Below are positions 22,678 to 28,661 of a stretch of DNA of 28,661 nucleotides, one piece after another. The DNA comes from SURF-58 sp041305085 (GTDB lineage Archaea > Nanobdellota > Nanobdellia > Woesearchaeales > UBA9642), in the NCBI GenBank assembly GCA_041305085.1, contig JBFYMA010000006.1:1-28661 (forward strand). The letters are read 5' to 3'. Position numbers and translations under genes: made by a program. Position 1 is the stretch's first letter, and each line of letters opens with the position of its first letter. The notes beneath the pieces are model-generated. The model made no database searches and was not told where the DNA came from. It saw only the letters and a program-made list of their open reading frames with translations.

Positions 22678-24083
22678 CCGACGCTTCCCTCCATCTCCAA
22701 CTCTATTAGCTTGTTGAGCTCCAGTGCATACTCCAAAGGAAGTTTTCTGACAACTGGCTCTATGAATCCGCTCACAACCATCTGAAGGGCCTGTTCCTCG
22801 CTAAGCCCCCTGCTCATCAGGTAAAATATTTCCTGCTCCCCTATTTTTCCAACAGTGGCTTCGTGGGCAATGCTGGAGGAGTTGTTGTCAATCTTCATGT
22901 TGGGATAGGTATTTGATACTGATTCCTCATCAATAAGAAGTGCATCGCAGACAACGCTGGACTTTGTGTTTTCAGCATTTTTGTGCACTTTTAAAAGCCC
23001 CCTGTATGTTGATATTCCTCCTCCTTTGCTTATGCTTTTTGCCTTTATGGTTGAGGTTGTGTTTTTTGCCAGATGGATTACTTTGCTTCCTGTGTCCTGG
23101 TTCTGGCCTGGGCCTGCAAAAGCAATTCCCAGGCTGTCAGACTTTGCATTTTCACCTATGAGGATGCTACAGGGATAAAGCATTGTAACTCCAGATCCCA
23201 TGTTTCCATTTATCCATTCTATTGTGCCGTTTGTTTCAACTATTGCCCTTTTTGTGTTTAGGTTGTAGGTGTTCTTGCTCCAGTTCTCTATGCTGCTGTA
23301 GCTTATCTTTGCCCCTTCATAGACAAAAAGCTCTACGCAGCCAGCATGTAGGGAGTTTGCAGCGTATCTGGGTGCAGAGCAGCCCTCTATGTAATGTACT
23401 TCGCTGTTCTTGTCAGCTATTATGAGTGTGTGTTCGAACTGGCCTGCTCCCTGCCTGTTCATCCTGAAATAAGCCTGAAGAGGAATAGTCACTTTTACTT
23501 CTGGAGGCACATAAATAAAGGTTCCTCCGCTCCACACAGCTCCATGAATCATGATAAATTTGTGGTCATTTATAGGAATGCACTTTGTCATGAAGTGCTT
23601 TTTTACCAGCTCTGGATACTTCTGCACTGCAACATCCATATTCTCAAAAATTACCCCTTTTTGCTCCCACTCTTTTTTTAGGTTGTGGTATACTATGTCA
23701 GAATCATATTGGGCGCCTGCACCGCTGAGGGCGTTTTTTTCTGCCTCTGGGATGCCTATCCTTTCAAATGTTTTTCTTATCTCTTCAGGAACCTCTTCCC
23801 AGTTTTTGGATTCCTGGGCGTTGGGCCTGACAAAATAGGTTATTTTGTCAAGCTCCAACCTGTTAAGTGAAGGACCCCAGGTAGGTATTGGTGTAGCCTG
23901 ATGAAGCCTGAATGCGTCCAGTCTTTTCTGAAGCATCCATTCAGGCTCGTTTTTTTGCCTTGATATATCCCTTACAAGCTCTTCTGAAATGCCAGGAACA
24001 GCGACATAACTGGAGTTGTCAGTATCTGCGTGGTCATACAGTGACCTGTCTATAAATATTTCTGCCTGCTGGAACTGTGCCAT
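22674..24083 (-). CDS. sufB: Fe-S cluster assembly scaffold SufB
   Basis: A 469-residue SufB. Visible are the N-terminal EPEWMLQKRLDAF, the central YIEGCSAP, the conserved cysteine segment VVCDALLID and the C-terminal HEATVGKIGEQEIFYLMSRGL. It builds nascent Fe-S clusters with SufC and SufD. The frame opens at 24149, but GAGG six bases before ATG 24083 and the family N-terminus MAQFQQAEIF fix the start. It begins 25 bases after the regulator gene, so both are probably on one mRNA. Confidence 0.97.
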   Translation of the reverse strand: MAQFQQAEIFIDRSLYDHADTDNSSYVAVPGISEELVRDISRQKNEPEWMLQKRLDAFRLHQATPIPTWGPSLNRLELDKITYFVRPNAQESKNWEEVPEEIRKTFERIGIPEAEKNALSGAGAQYDSDIVYHNLKKEWEQKGVIFENMDVAVQKYPELVKKHFMTKCIPINDHKFIMIHGAVWSGGTFIYVPPEVKVTIPLQAYFRMNRQGAGQFEHTLIIADKNSEVHYIEGCSAPRYAANSLHAGCVELFVYEGAKISYSSIENWSKNTYNLNTKRAIVETNGTIEWINGNMGSGVTMLYPCSILIGENAKSDSLGIAFAGPGQNQDTGSKVIHLAKNTTSTIKAKSISKGGGISTYRGLLKVHKNAENTKSSVVCDALLIDEESVSNTYPNMKIDNNSSSIAHEATVGKIGEQEIFYLMSRGLSEEQALQMVVSGFIEPVVRKLPLEYALELNKLIELEMEGSVG

Positions 24084-24108
24084 TTGTTTCCTCTTTATTC
24101 GTTTTGTG

Positions 24109-24477
24109 TCAGCAGCCCATAAGCTTTGGATTGCATCCTTTTGGAACATTGCCGAACTCGTGGCAAAACCTGCAGAGAAGCCTTTTTTTTCTGATGATTT
24201 TGATAATCCTTTGGGTCTCCTTTATCATGCCTGCGCTGTTCTGAACTCTCTTGCTGGATTTTTTTATCTCGCCAAGTATACTGTTATCCAAGTCAAGCTT
24301 GCAGCCCCTCTTGTTGCTCAGATACTGGCTTACCGCAGCATCCCTCATGCCGAATATTTTTGCTATCTCCTTCTGCTTCAGCCCCTGCTTCTTCATAAAT
24401 CCTGCCATGTGCCTCCTTATGCTTGGAAGTACGTAGAATGTCTCGATTTCCTGGGGCAAAAGCAGTTTTTTAACCAT
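24109..24477 (-). CDS. COG2522-type HTH regulator with C-terminal cysteine cluster, probable SUF regulator
   Basis: A 122-residue DNA-binding protein. Residues about 33-56 form a Cro/XRE helix-turn-helix (KQKEIAKIFGMRDAAVSQYL). The C-terminus has four cysteines, Cys102-x2-Cys105, Cys115 and Cys122, that could hold a metal or Fe-S cluster. The architecture matches archaeal COG2522 regulators. As first gene of the SUF operon it is an attractive Fe-S or redox sensor. The frame opens at 24540, but a TATA box at 24501-24511 predicts transcription near 24481, leaving ATG 24477 as a nearly leaderless start. The TTAACTATGGTTAA motif overlaps this start codon, consistent with autoregulation. Confidence 0.8.
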   Translation of the reverse strand: MVKKLLLPQEIETFYVLPSIRRHMAGFMKKQGLKQKEIAKIFGMRDAAVSQYLSNKRGCKLDLDNSILGEIKKSSKRVQNSAGMIKETQRIIKIIRKKRLLCRFCHEFGNVPKGCNPKLMGC

Positions 24478-24511
24478 AGTTAAAATAATAATTGTTGTTT
24501 GTTTATATATT
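24470..24511 (-). promoter_or_regulatory. SUF operon promoter with TTAACTATGGTTAA motif
   Basis: In the minus direction AATATATAAAC (24511-24501) is the TATA box and TTAACTATGGTTAA (24483-24470) covers the predicted start site and the ATG of the regulator. It is the reverse complement of the pattern found at the DUF378 and DUF5654-type promoters. Confidence 0.5.
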
Positions 24512-24540
24512 TTTTGGATTTTTGAGATAGAAACATGCAA

Positions 24541-24550
24541 AATATATAAA
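24541..24550 (+). promoter_or_regulatory. TATA box of thpR
   Basis: AATATATAAA is centred about 27 bases before ATG 24573, so a leaderless mRNA is expected. It is back to back with the SUF operon promoter. Confidence 0.6.
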
Positions 24551-24572
24551 TAGCAAAAAATTGAATTATGCC

Positions 24573-25121
24573 ATGAGGCTCTTCATAGCGCTTCCTTTGT
24601 CTGAAAACTTAAAGCAAATGATTGCTGAAATACAAAAACAGCTCAATATTGGAATGCTTTCTTTTCCAAAGCCTGAAGCACTCCACCTGACTCTTTTCTT
24701 TTTGGGAGACTTCAAGGATTCAGGAATCAAAGAGCTTGAGCTGGAGCTGGAAAAAGTCGGATTTGGCAAATTTATTCTTGTAAGCTCAGGAGTCGGGGTT
24801 TTGGGAAGCAAAAATGCTCCGCGTGTTGTTTATCTTGGCTTAAATAATTCTTATCCTTTGAATAATTTGGCTGAAAACATTGAAAAAACTGCTGGAAAAT
24901 TCAAAATAAAACAAGACCATCCTTTCATGGCCCACATAACCATTGCAAGGGTAAAAAGAATTTTCAGCCAGGAACTAGTTGATATGCAAGCAAGAATTGA
25001 AACCATAAACAAAATTATTCAGCCTGTCTCTTTTGAATGCTCAAAATTTGTGCTCTATTCCAGCTCACTTACAAGCAAGGGATCAATATACAATAAACTT
25101 AAAGAGTTCTATTCAGACTAA
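24573..25121 (+). CDS. thpR: RNA 2',3'-cyclic phosphodiesterase
   Basis: A 182-residue member of the 2H phosphoesterase family. The two catalytic HxTx motifs are H38-L-T-L and H121-I-T-I, each in the expected strand. It opens 2',3'-cyclic phosphates on RNA and in some archaea can also ligate tRNA halves. The frame opens at TTG 24561, but ATG 24573 gives the family N-terminus MRLFIALPL and fits the TATA spacing. It is divergent from the SUF operon. Confidence 0.92.
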   Translation: MRLFIALPLSENLKQMIAEIQKQLNIGMLSFPKPEALHLTLFFLGDFKDSGIKELELELEKVGFGKFILVSSGVGVLGSKNAPRVVYLGLNNSYPLNNLAENIEKTAGKFKIKQDHPFMAHITIARVKRIFSQELVDMQARIETINKIIQPVSFECSKFVLYSSSLTSKGSIYNKLKEFYSD

Positions 25122-25126
25122 TAAGC

Positions 25127-25198
25127 AAAAAAATCAAGCAATAAAAAATTCAAAAAAGAAAAGCAAAAAAAAAAGAAAGAAAAATTAAACCCAAAAAA
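25127..25198 (-). terminator. U-rich terminator of the DUF5654-type gene
   Basis: About 70 bases after the stop are almost entirely T in the minus direction, with several runs of 5-10. This fits archaeal U-tract termination. Confidence 0.55.
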
Positions 25199-25203
25199 GC
25201 TCT

Positions 25204-25443
25204 TCACTTCTTCTTTGAGCCTGCTTTTTTTGCTTTTTCAGCGACTTTTCCAATCCTGATGGTTATCCACACTGCAATTAAAGTCACGACAACAGCATAT
25301 ATTATCATTGCAAGCACGCTGCTGGCTGTTCCGAAGATTGCCTGAAATATTACTTTTATTGTGTCGTTCCATGCAAGCGCAGCAACCAGGCCAAATGCGG
25401 CTGTGATAAGTGCTGCAAGCTTTTCAATTACTTCTTCTCTCAT
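25204..25443 (-). CDS. DUF5654-type small membrane protein
   Basis: A 79-residue membrane protein with two hydrophobic helices (about 8-25 and 42-64) and a lysine-rich tail. The segment LITAAFGLVAALAWNDTIK recalls archaeal DUF5654 proteins, of unknown function. GGGTGG seven bases upstream picks ATG 25443 over 25458. Promoter layout and size parallel the DUF378 gene. Confidence 0.75.
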   Translation of the reverse strand: MREEVIEKLAALITAAFGLVAALAWNDTIKVIFQAIFGTASSVLAMIIYAVVVTLIAVWITIRIGKVAEKAKKAGSKKK

Positions 25444-25461
25444 TTTGAACCACCCCAAATG

Positions 25462-25499
25462 TTAAGGATGGTTAAAAAACTTGCAAAGTTTAAAAATAT
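25462..25499 (-). promoter_or_regulatory. DUF5654-type gene promoter with TTAACCATCCTTAA motif
   Basis: In the minus direction AATATTTTTAAAC (about 25499-25488) is the TATA box and TTAACCATCCTTAA (25475-25462) overlaps the predicted transcription start. Confidence 0.5.
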
Positions 25500-25520
25500 T
25501 CCTTTTTGTCAACAGAAAAG

Positions 25521-25546
25521 TTTATAAGCAATATATGAATTCATAT
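25521..25546 (+). promoter_or_regulatory. TATA box and 14-bp palindrome before the DUF1858-type gene
   Basis: TTTATAAG at 25521-25528 lies about 27 bases before ATG 25551 (leaderless). Between them ATATGAATTCATAT (25533-25546) is a perfect palindrome in the position of a repressor operator. Confidence 0.5.
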
Positions 25547-25550
25547 TCAT

Positions 25551-25769
25551 ATGTCAAAGAACAGCATAACAGAGAAAACACTTCTTGAGACAGTTTTTGA
25601 GTTAAAAGGCGTTGAAAAAGTCCTCGTGAAACACAGCTTTCCCTGTGTGCACTGCCCTATGGCAAGGCTTGAGATGGACAGGCTAAGGATTGGGCAAGTC
25701 TGCAAAATGTATAACATAGACCAGGAAGCGCTTCTGAAAGACCTTAAATTGCTGGAGGCGTTGTCCTAA
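25551..25769 (+). CDS. DUF1858-like small protein with CxxC motif
   Basis: A 72-residue protein starting SITEKTLLETVFELKGVEKVL, with C32-V-H-C35-P-M and a helical end, matching the DUF1858 pattern seen at the N-terminus of Fe-S repair (ScdA/RIC-like) proteins and as stand-alone small proteins. It may bind Fe or an Fe-S cluster or act in redox sensing. It is separated from the SUF operon only by thpR and the DUF5654-type gene. The stop codon lies inside the first arm of the inverted repeat that follows. Confidence 0.75.
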   Translation: MSKNSITEKTLLETVFELKGVEKVLVKHSFPCVHCPMARLEMDRLRIGQVCKMYNIDQEALLKDLKLLEALS

Positions 25770-25973
25770 ATACTCGCTTTCGCTCGCTTTTTGCAGAGGT
25801 TTCACTGCTCGTCCCTCGCAGCTTGTTCCCATTGCGGGAACTTAGGAAATCCATGATTTCTGTAATTACGTCGAGCATCCTTCATGTTACGGAAGTAATC
25901 TTCCTAAGTTTTCTTACGAAAACAATCGGATGCTCTCCTGATCTTACTCCAAGGAAAAAATGCTATTTAGGAC
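25763..25973. repeat. nested inverted-repeat element, possible MITE or structured RNA
   Basis: The 366-base gap before rps2 begins with a 211-base element. GTCCTAAATA (25763-25772) pairs perfectly with TATTTAGGAC (25964-25973). Inside, AACTTAGGAA (25839-25848) pairs with TTCCTAAGTT (25901-25910), GAGCATCC (25873-25880) with GGATGCTC (25928-25935), GTTCCC (25825-25830) with GGGAAC (25836-25841) and GTTTTC with GAAAAC (25908-25923). The core TCCTAA/TTAGGA occurs four times in alternating orientation. No protein is evident. A MITE-like insertion or a folded RNA are both possible; no target-site duplication was seen. Confidence 0.5.
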
Positions 25974-25994
25974 AGAGCCCTTGCTGGCAAAACC

Positions 25995-26003
25995 TTTATA
26001 AAT
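25995..26003 (+). promoter_or_regulatory. TATA box of rps2
   Basis: TTTATAAAT predicts transcription start near 26025, about 110 bases before the rps2 start codon. A second AATATAAAT at 26105-26113 is a weaker alternative. Confidence 0.5.
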
Positions 26004-26024
26004 GCCTTGTTTTTCCTTCAAAGC

Positions 26025-26102
26025 ATTACCAAAGCCGTCCTGCTGTAGGGATGGGTTGCGCATGAGGTCAAAAAAATTGCGCTTCTTTAGTGTTTTGGTA
26101 AT
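26025..26102 (+). promoter_or_regulatory. structured 5' leader of rps2
   Basis: ATTACCAAA (26025-26033) pairs perfectly with TTTGGTAAT (26094-26102), closing a domain with two inner stems: CCGTCC/GGATGG (26035-26040, 26049-26054, one G-U pair) and GCGCA/TGCGC (26058-26062, 26078-26082). The outer stem begins at the predicted transcription start. This could be an autoregulatory leader for uS2. Confidence 0.45.
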
Positions 26103-26135
26103 AAAATATAAATAACAATAATCAAGGTGATAAAT

Positions 26136-26732
26136 ATGGCAGAAGAATTATTGATGCCCAGCGATGACTACCTCAAGTCAGGAATCCACATAGGAACAAA
26201 ATTCAAGACAAAATATATGGCTAATTTTATCTACAAGACAAGGCCCGATGGCCTTTCAGTTCTCAACATCCAGCAGATAGATGAAAGGATAAAGTATGCA
26301 ATAAACCTTTTATCGCATTATGCTCCTGAGGAAATACTTGTTGTTTCCAGAAGGGAGAACGGCTGGAAGCCTGTTAAGCTTTTCGGCCAGCTTACAGGGG
26401 CAAAGGTTTTTGCAGGAAGGTACCCTCCGGGAATAATGACCAACCCAAACCTTGAGAATTTTTTAGAGGCAAAGATAGTCCTGGTTACAGATCCATGGCC
26501 TGACAAAAACGCAGTCAACGATGCAATAAAAATAGGCATACCTGTTATTGCCCTTTGCGACACAAACAACCAGTCAAATAACCTTGACCTGGTTGTGCCG
26601 TGCAACAACAAGGGCAAAAAAAGCCTTGGCCTTTTCTTCTATGTGCTGACAAAGAATTACATGGTAAAAAGGGGAATGATTGCAGGAGAAAAGGACTTCA
26701 AGCACACAATGGATGACTTTACAGAAGAATAG
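26136..26732 (+). CDS. rps2: 30S ribosomal protein uS2
   Basis: A 198-residue archaeal uS2. FAGRYPPGIMTNP, VTDPWPDKNAV and IPVIALCDTNN are the hallmark segments, the last two containing the conserved DP and CDTN motifs. The frame opens at GTG 26127, but AGGTGAT at 26125-26131 is the binding site for ATG 26136. It stands alone, not in the usual archaeal cluster with rps9, rpl13, eno or rpoN/K. Confidence 0.97.
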   Translation: MAEELLMPSDDYLKSGIHIGTKFKTKYMANFIYKTRPDGLSVLNIQQIDERIKYAINLLSHYAPEEILVVSRRENGWKPVKLFGQLTGAKVFAGRYPPGIMTNPNLENFLEAKIVLVTDPWPDKNAVNDAIKIGIPVIALCDTNNQSNNLDLVVPCNNKGKKSLGLFFYVLTKNYMVKRGMIAGEKDFKHTMDDFTEE

Positions 26733-26735
26733 TCC

Positions 26736-26757
26736 TTTTTTTGCTGTTCTTTTGTTT
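26736..26757 (+). terminator. T-rich terminator of rps2
   Basis: T-runs of 8, 4 and 6 bases begin four bases after the stop codon and run to the end of the converging radB gene. Confidence 0.55.
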
Positions 26758-26758
26758 T

Positions 26759-27466
26759 TTAATTTTTATCTTCTTTTTCTGATTCGTCTTCTGCCTCTTC
26801 TATTCCCTTGTCTGTAATACGGAAACGAATGCTTTTTCCTTCAGGCAGGCTCCTGTGCTTTACAATGGTTGCCTTTCTCAGGCCCTCTTCACGCTTTTCG
26901 AGCTCTATGAGGCACTTGCTCTGGTATTTTAAGAGGTCTCCGCCTACCATTTTTACCTTGTCCTTTTTTTCAAAGTCACTGTAAACCTGGTTGGTAATTA
27001 TTACAGGAATATTTTTTTTTCTTGCAAGCTCTGTAAGCTGGCCTATCTGTATTCCAAGCTCTCTGTTTACATTGTAGATATCTTTTGCCTTGCCCATCTC
27101 AAGCCTGTAGATCATCGCAACGCTGTCAAAAACAATAAGGCCTGTGTTTTCATCCACAAGGTCTTTGAGCTTTGCAAACGCTTTTTTCTGCTCTGGAAAA
27201 TTTGTGGGGTTTAGAAAAAGTATTTTTTTTATGACTTCTTTATAATCAGGGCAGATTTGCCTGAACCTTGACACGCTGAAGCTGCCCTCACTGTCTATAT
27301 AAACCACTTTTTTTCCTTTTACAGAGTTTGCTATGCACAAAAGGCACAGGTTTGTCTTACCCGAGCCTGCAGGTCCATAAATAGTGGTTATAGCATCCTT
27401 TTCATAGCCTCCTTCCAACAGCCAGTCCATAACTTCTGTTCCTGTGCTTATTTTTGTTTCACTCAT
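26759..27466 (-). CDS. radB: DNA repair and recombination protein RadB
   Basis: A 235-residue RecA-fold ATPase without the N-terminal helix-hairpin-helix domain of RadA, hence the RadB paralogue. Walker A is GPAGSGKT at 31-38 and Walker B is GLIVFDSVA. RadB assists RadA and binds DNA with weak ATPase activity. The open frame reaches TTG 27508, but ATG 27466 gives the family N-terminus MSETKISTGTEVMDWLL. The C-terminus is strongly acidic. It converges on rps2. Confidence 0.92.
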   Translation of the reverse strand: MSETKISTGTEVMDWLLEGGYEKDAITTIYGPAGSGKTNLCLLCIANSVKGKKVVYIDSEGSFSVSRFRQICPDYKEVIKKILFLNPTNFPEQKKAFAKLKDLVDENTGLIVFDSVAMIYRLEMGKAKDIYNVNRELGIQIGQLTELARKKNIPVIITNQVYSDFEKKDKVKMVGGDLLKYQSKCLIELEKREEGLRKATIVKHRSLPEGKSIRFRITDKGIEEAEDESEKEDKN

Positions 27467-27552
27467 TCTTTTGGGGTATTTTCTGCTTTTTTTATGCTTT
27501 TTGGACAAAAAAATAATTTCTATATGGAAAATATTTATTTTTTGCTCATTAA

Positions 27553-27561
27553 CTATATAAA
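27553..27561 (+). promoter_or_regulatory. TATA box of the GT-C-like gene
   Basis: CTATATAAA is centred about 27 bases before ATG 27584, again predicting a leaderless transcript. Confidence 0.6.
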
Positions 27562-27583
27562 CAAAGCCCGACCTTTAACAAAA

Positions 27584-28661
27584 ATGGAGATTTCCAGAAA
27601 AACAATTCTGGTATTGTCAGCAATTTTTATAATTGTGCTTGCCTCAAGACTCTACTTTGCTTTCCAGACACCTAATTTTGCACTGGACAGCTATTTCAGC
27701 CTTAGGCAGGCAGACCATATTGCAAAAACAGGATTTCCCCTATACAATGATCCGCTGAGCTTTGGAGGCAGAACCTATATCTTTCCCCCACTGTTCCAGT
27801 ATCTCCTTGCGTTCTTCAGCCTTATTTTGGGAAGCTTTATTGCCGGAAAGATTCTTCCAAACGTCTTGTATGCAGCAATACCAATAATAGTGTTTTTTTT
27901 ATCCATGAAACTAACCCAGAGCAAAAAATTTTCAGCAATATCTGCTGTCCTGTCAGGATTTATTCCTGTAATAATGAAAACTTCTTTGAAACTATCCTCC
28001 CAGTCTCTTTTTCTTCCCCTATTTTTCCTGATTATTTACCTTACTGAAAGTATCTCGGAAAAAAAAGAAAATGTTCTTCTCATATTGATGGTTTTTCTTG
28101 TGCTTACTACCTCTGCAACACTGCTGTTTGTATTCATAATAATTATTTACCTTATACTTTTAAAGTTGGAAGGAATGCAGCCCAGCAAAAAAGAAACTGA
28201 ACTGTCTGTTTTTTTCATATTTCTGGCATTCTGGTCCACAATGATGATTTACAAAAAAGCGCTTTTTTTTCACGGCCTGAACATATTCAGCCAGAACATT
28301 CCACAGGCGATGAAGAGCACAATTTTTTCTGAAATAACTTTTGGAGAGGCAATAATTTATGTTGGACTGCTAGTTTTAGGTCTTGGAATATACGGGGCAT
28401 ACATTGCCATAACAAGCAAAAAGTCAAAAGGGTCATTTCTTCTTGTAAGTTCACTGACAGTGTTTTTTTTGGCGCTTTTGTTTAAGGCAATCCCTCTGGA
28501 GATGGGGCTGGAGTTTATGGGAGTTACACTTGCAATACTCAGCAGCACAGCGCTTGCAGAGCTCTACGCAAAGGTAAAAGACCTGAAGTTCTTTCTTTCA
28601 AAATATATTTTTTTCATAGTTCTAGGCTTGCTATTTATTATATTCTCAATAATACCCTCTG
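27584..28661 (+). CDS. polytopic membrane protein, GT-C glycosyltransferase-like (partial)
   Basis: An open frame of 359 codons runs off the end of the window without a stop. It begins with a membrane helix (MEISRKTILVLSAIF) and then a loop ALDSYFSLRQADHIAKTG followed by YIFPPLFQYLLAF, which recalls the first periplasmic loop of GT-C glycosyltransferases and oligosaccharyltransferases, with an acidic residue near a Tyr-Phe. At least eight further hydrophobic segments follow. A role in protein glycosylation or cell-surface sugar transfer is possible, but the C-terminal domain needed to decide is outside the window. The sequon-rich dockerin protein would be a conceivable substrate. Confidence 0.6.
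   Translation, partial: MEISRKTILVLSAIFIIVLASRLYFAFQTPNFALDSYFSLRQADHIAKTGFPLYNDPLSFGGRTYIFPPLFQYLLAFFSLILGSFIAGKILPNVLYAAIPIIVFFLSMKLTQSKKFSAISAVLSGFIPVIMKTSLKLSSQSLFLPLFFLIIYLTESISEKKENVLLILMVFLVLTTSATLLFVFIIIIYLILLKLEGMQPSKKETELSVFFIFLAFWSTMMIYKKALFFHGLNIFSQNIPQAMKSTIFSEITFGEAIIYVGLLVLGLGIYGAYIAITSKKSKGSFLLVSSLTVFFLALLFKAIPLEMGLEFMGVTLAILSSTALAELYAKVKDLKFFLSKYIFFIVLGLLFIIFSIIPS

Noticed and set aside
22022..22717. 231-codon plus-strand frame opposite sufD
   Set aside because: Shadow of sufD; Ser/Leu-rich composition and no recognisable domain.
25763..25973. Insertion sequence with a transposase
   Set aside because: Terminal inverted repeats exist but no transposase frame and no target-site duplication could be seen, so only a MITE-like or RNA reading is kept.
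25823..26065. 80-codon open frame in the spacer before rps2
   Set aside because: It crosses the inverted repeats and the rps2 promoter, and the translated sequence has no protein-like pattern.
26025..26102. 78-base folded segment considered as a tRNA
   Set aside because: Length and closing stem are similar, but there is no T-loop consensus, no anticodon arm of 5 bp and no D-loop GG.
1..28661. CRISPR array
   Set aside because: No regularly spaced direct repeats; the only long direct repeat (13069/13167) occurs twice and is part of hairpins.

Overview
The window reads as a piece of an AT-rich archaeal chromosome. The archaeal evidence is consistent: TATA boxes of the TTTATAAA/TATATAAA type sit about 25-28 bases before several start codons that have no ribosome binding site (leaderless genes), other genes carry GAGGTG/AGGTGAT Shine-Dalgarno sites, and there are archaeal-type protein families (RadB, archaeal uS2, Ogg2 8-oxoguanine glycosylase, a two-subunit transketolase, a COG2522-type regulator, a DUF5654-type membrane protein). 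Bacterial-looking genes are mixed in (MnmA, a GlkA/PF02685 glucokinase, RpiB, an AhpC peroxiredoxin, a full SUF system). This mixture suggests a DPANN-like archaeon (Woesearchaeota/Pacearchaeota-like); that placement is inference. No rRNA, tRNA or CRISPR array was found.

Layout. 1-2866 (+): an oxidative-stress operon with an encapsulated-ferritin-type protein, peroxiredoxin, glutaredoxin-like protein, thioredoxin reductase and 8-oxoguanine glycosylase. 2903-4627 (-): an HExxH protein and the tRNA 2-thiouridylase MnmA. 4765-6632 (+): an FNR-like flavoprotein reductase coupled to a flavodiiron protein, probably an O2-scavenging pair. 6688-10670 (+): a tightly overlapped sugar operon (glucokinase, RpiB, Rpe, two transketolase subunits) covering the non-oxidative pentose phosphate pathway. 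10710-13010 (+): a large secreted, sequon-rich protein with a deacetylase-like domain and a C-terminal dockerin. 13011-13280: a non-coding stretch with a diverged tandem repeat of predicted hairpins, followed by a 32-residue zinc-ribbon gene. 13354-16567 (-): a dihydrouridine synthase, then an accessory cluster with a squalene/phytoene-synthase-like protein, a HEPN protein, a winged-helix nucleotidyltransferase (MNT) and a small leading ORF behind a perfect palindrome. 16653-17214: a DUF378 membrane protein and a small basic protein. 17215-24477 (-): an Fe-S assembly region, in transcription order regulator, sufB, sufD, sufS, sufU, sufC, an MIP18-family gene, ferredoxin, endonuclease IV and a rubredoxin-like protein. 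24573-28661: thpR, a DUF5654-type membrane protein, a DUF1858-type protein, a structured spacer, ribosomal protein uS2 with a structured leader, radB, and a GT-C-like membrane protein cut by the window edge.

How the genes fit together. Much of the window concerns oxygen and iron in what is probably an anaerobe or microaerophile: peroxide removal, O2 reduction, iron sequestration, repair of oxidised bases and abasic sites (Ogg2, endonuclease IV) and Fe-S rebuilding (SUF). SufS could also supply sulfur for MnmA. The most interesting unexplained signals are a 14-bp motif (TTAACCATnnTTAA and its complement) shared by three promoters including that of the SUF regulator, the palindromic operator of the MNT-HEPN cluster, the repeat hairpins at 13069-13245, the nested inverted repeats at 25763-25973 and the folded leader of rps2.
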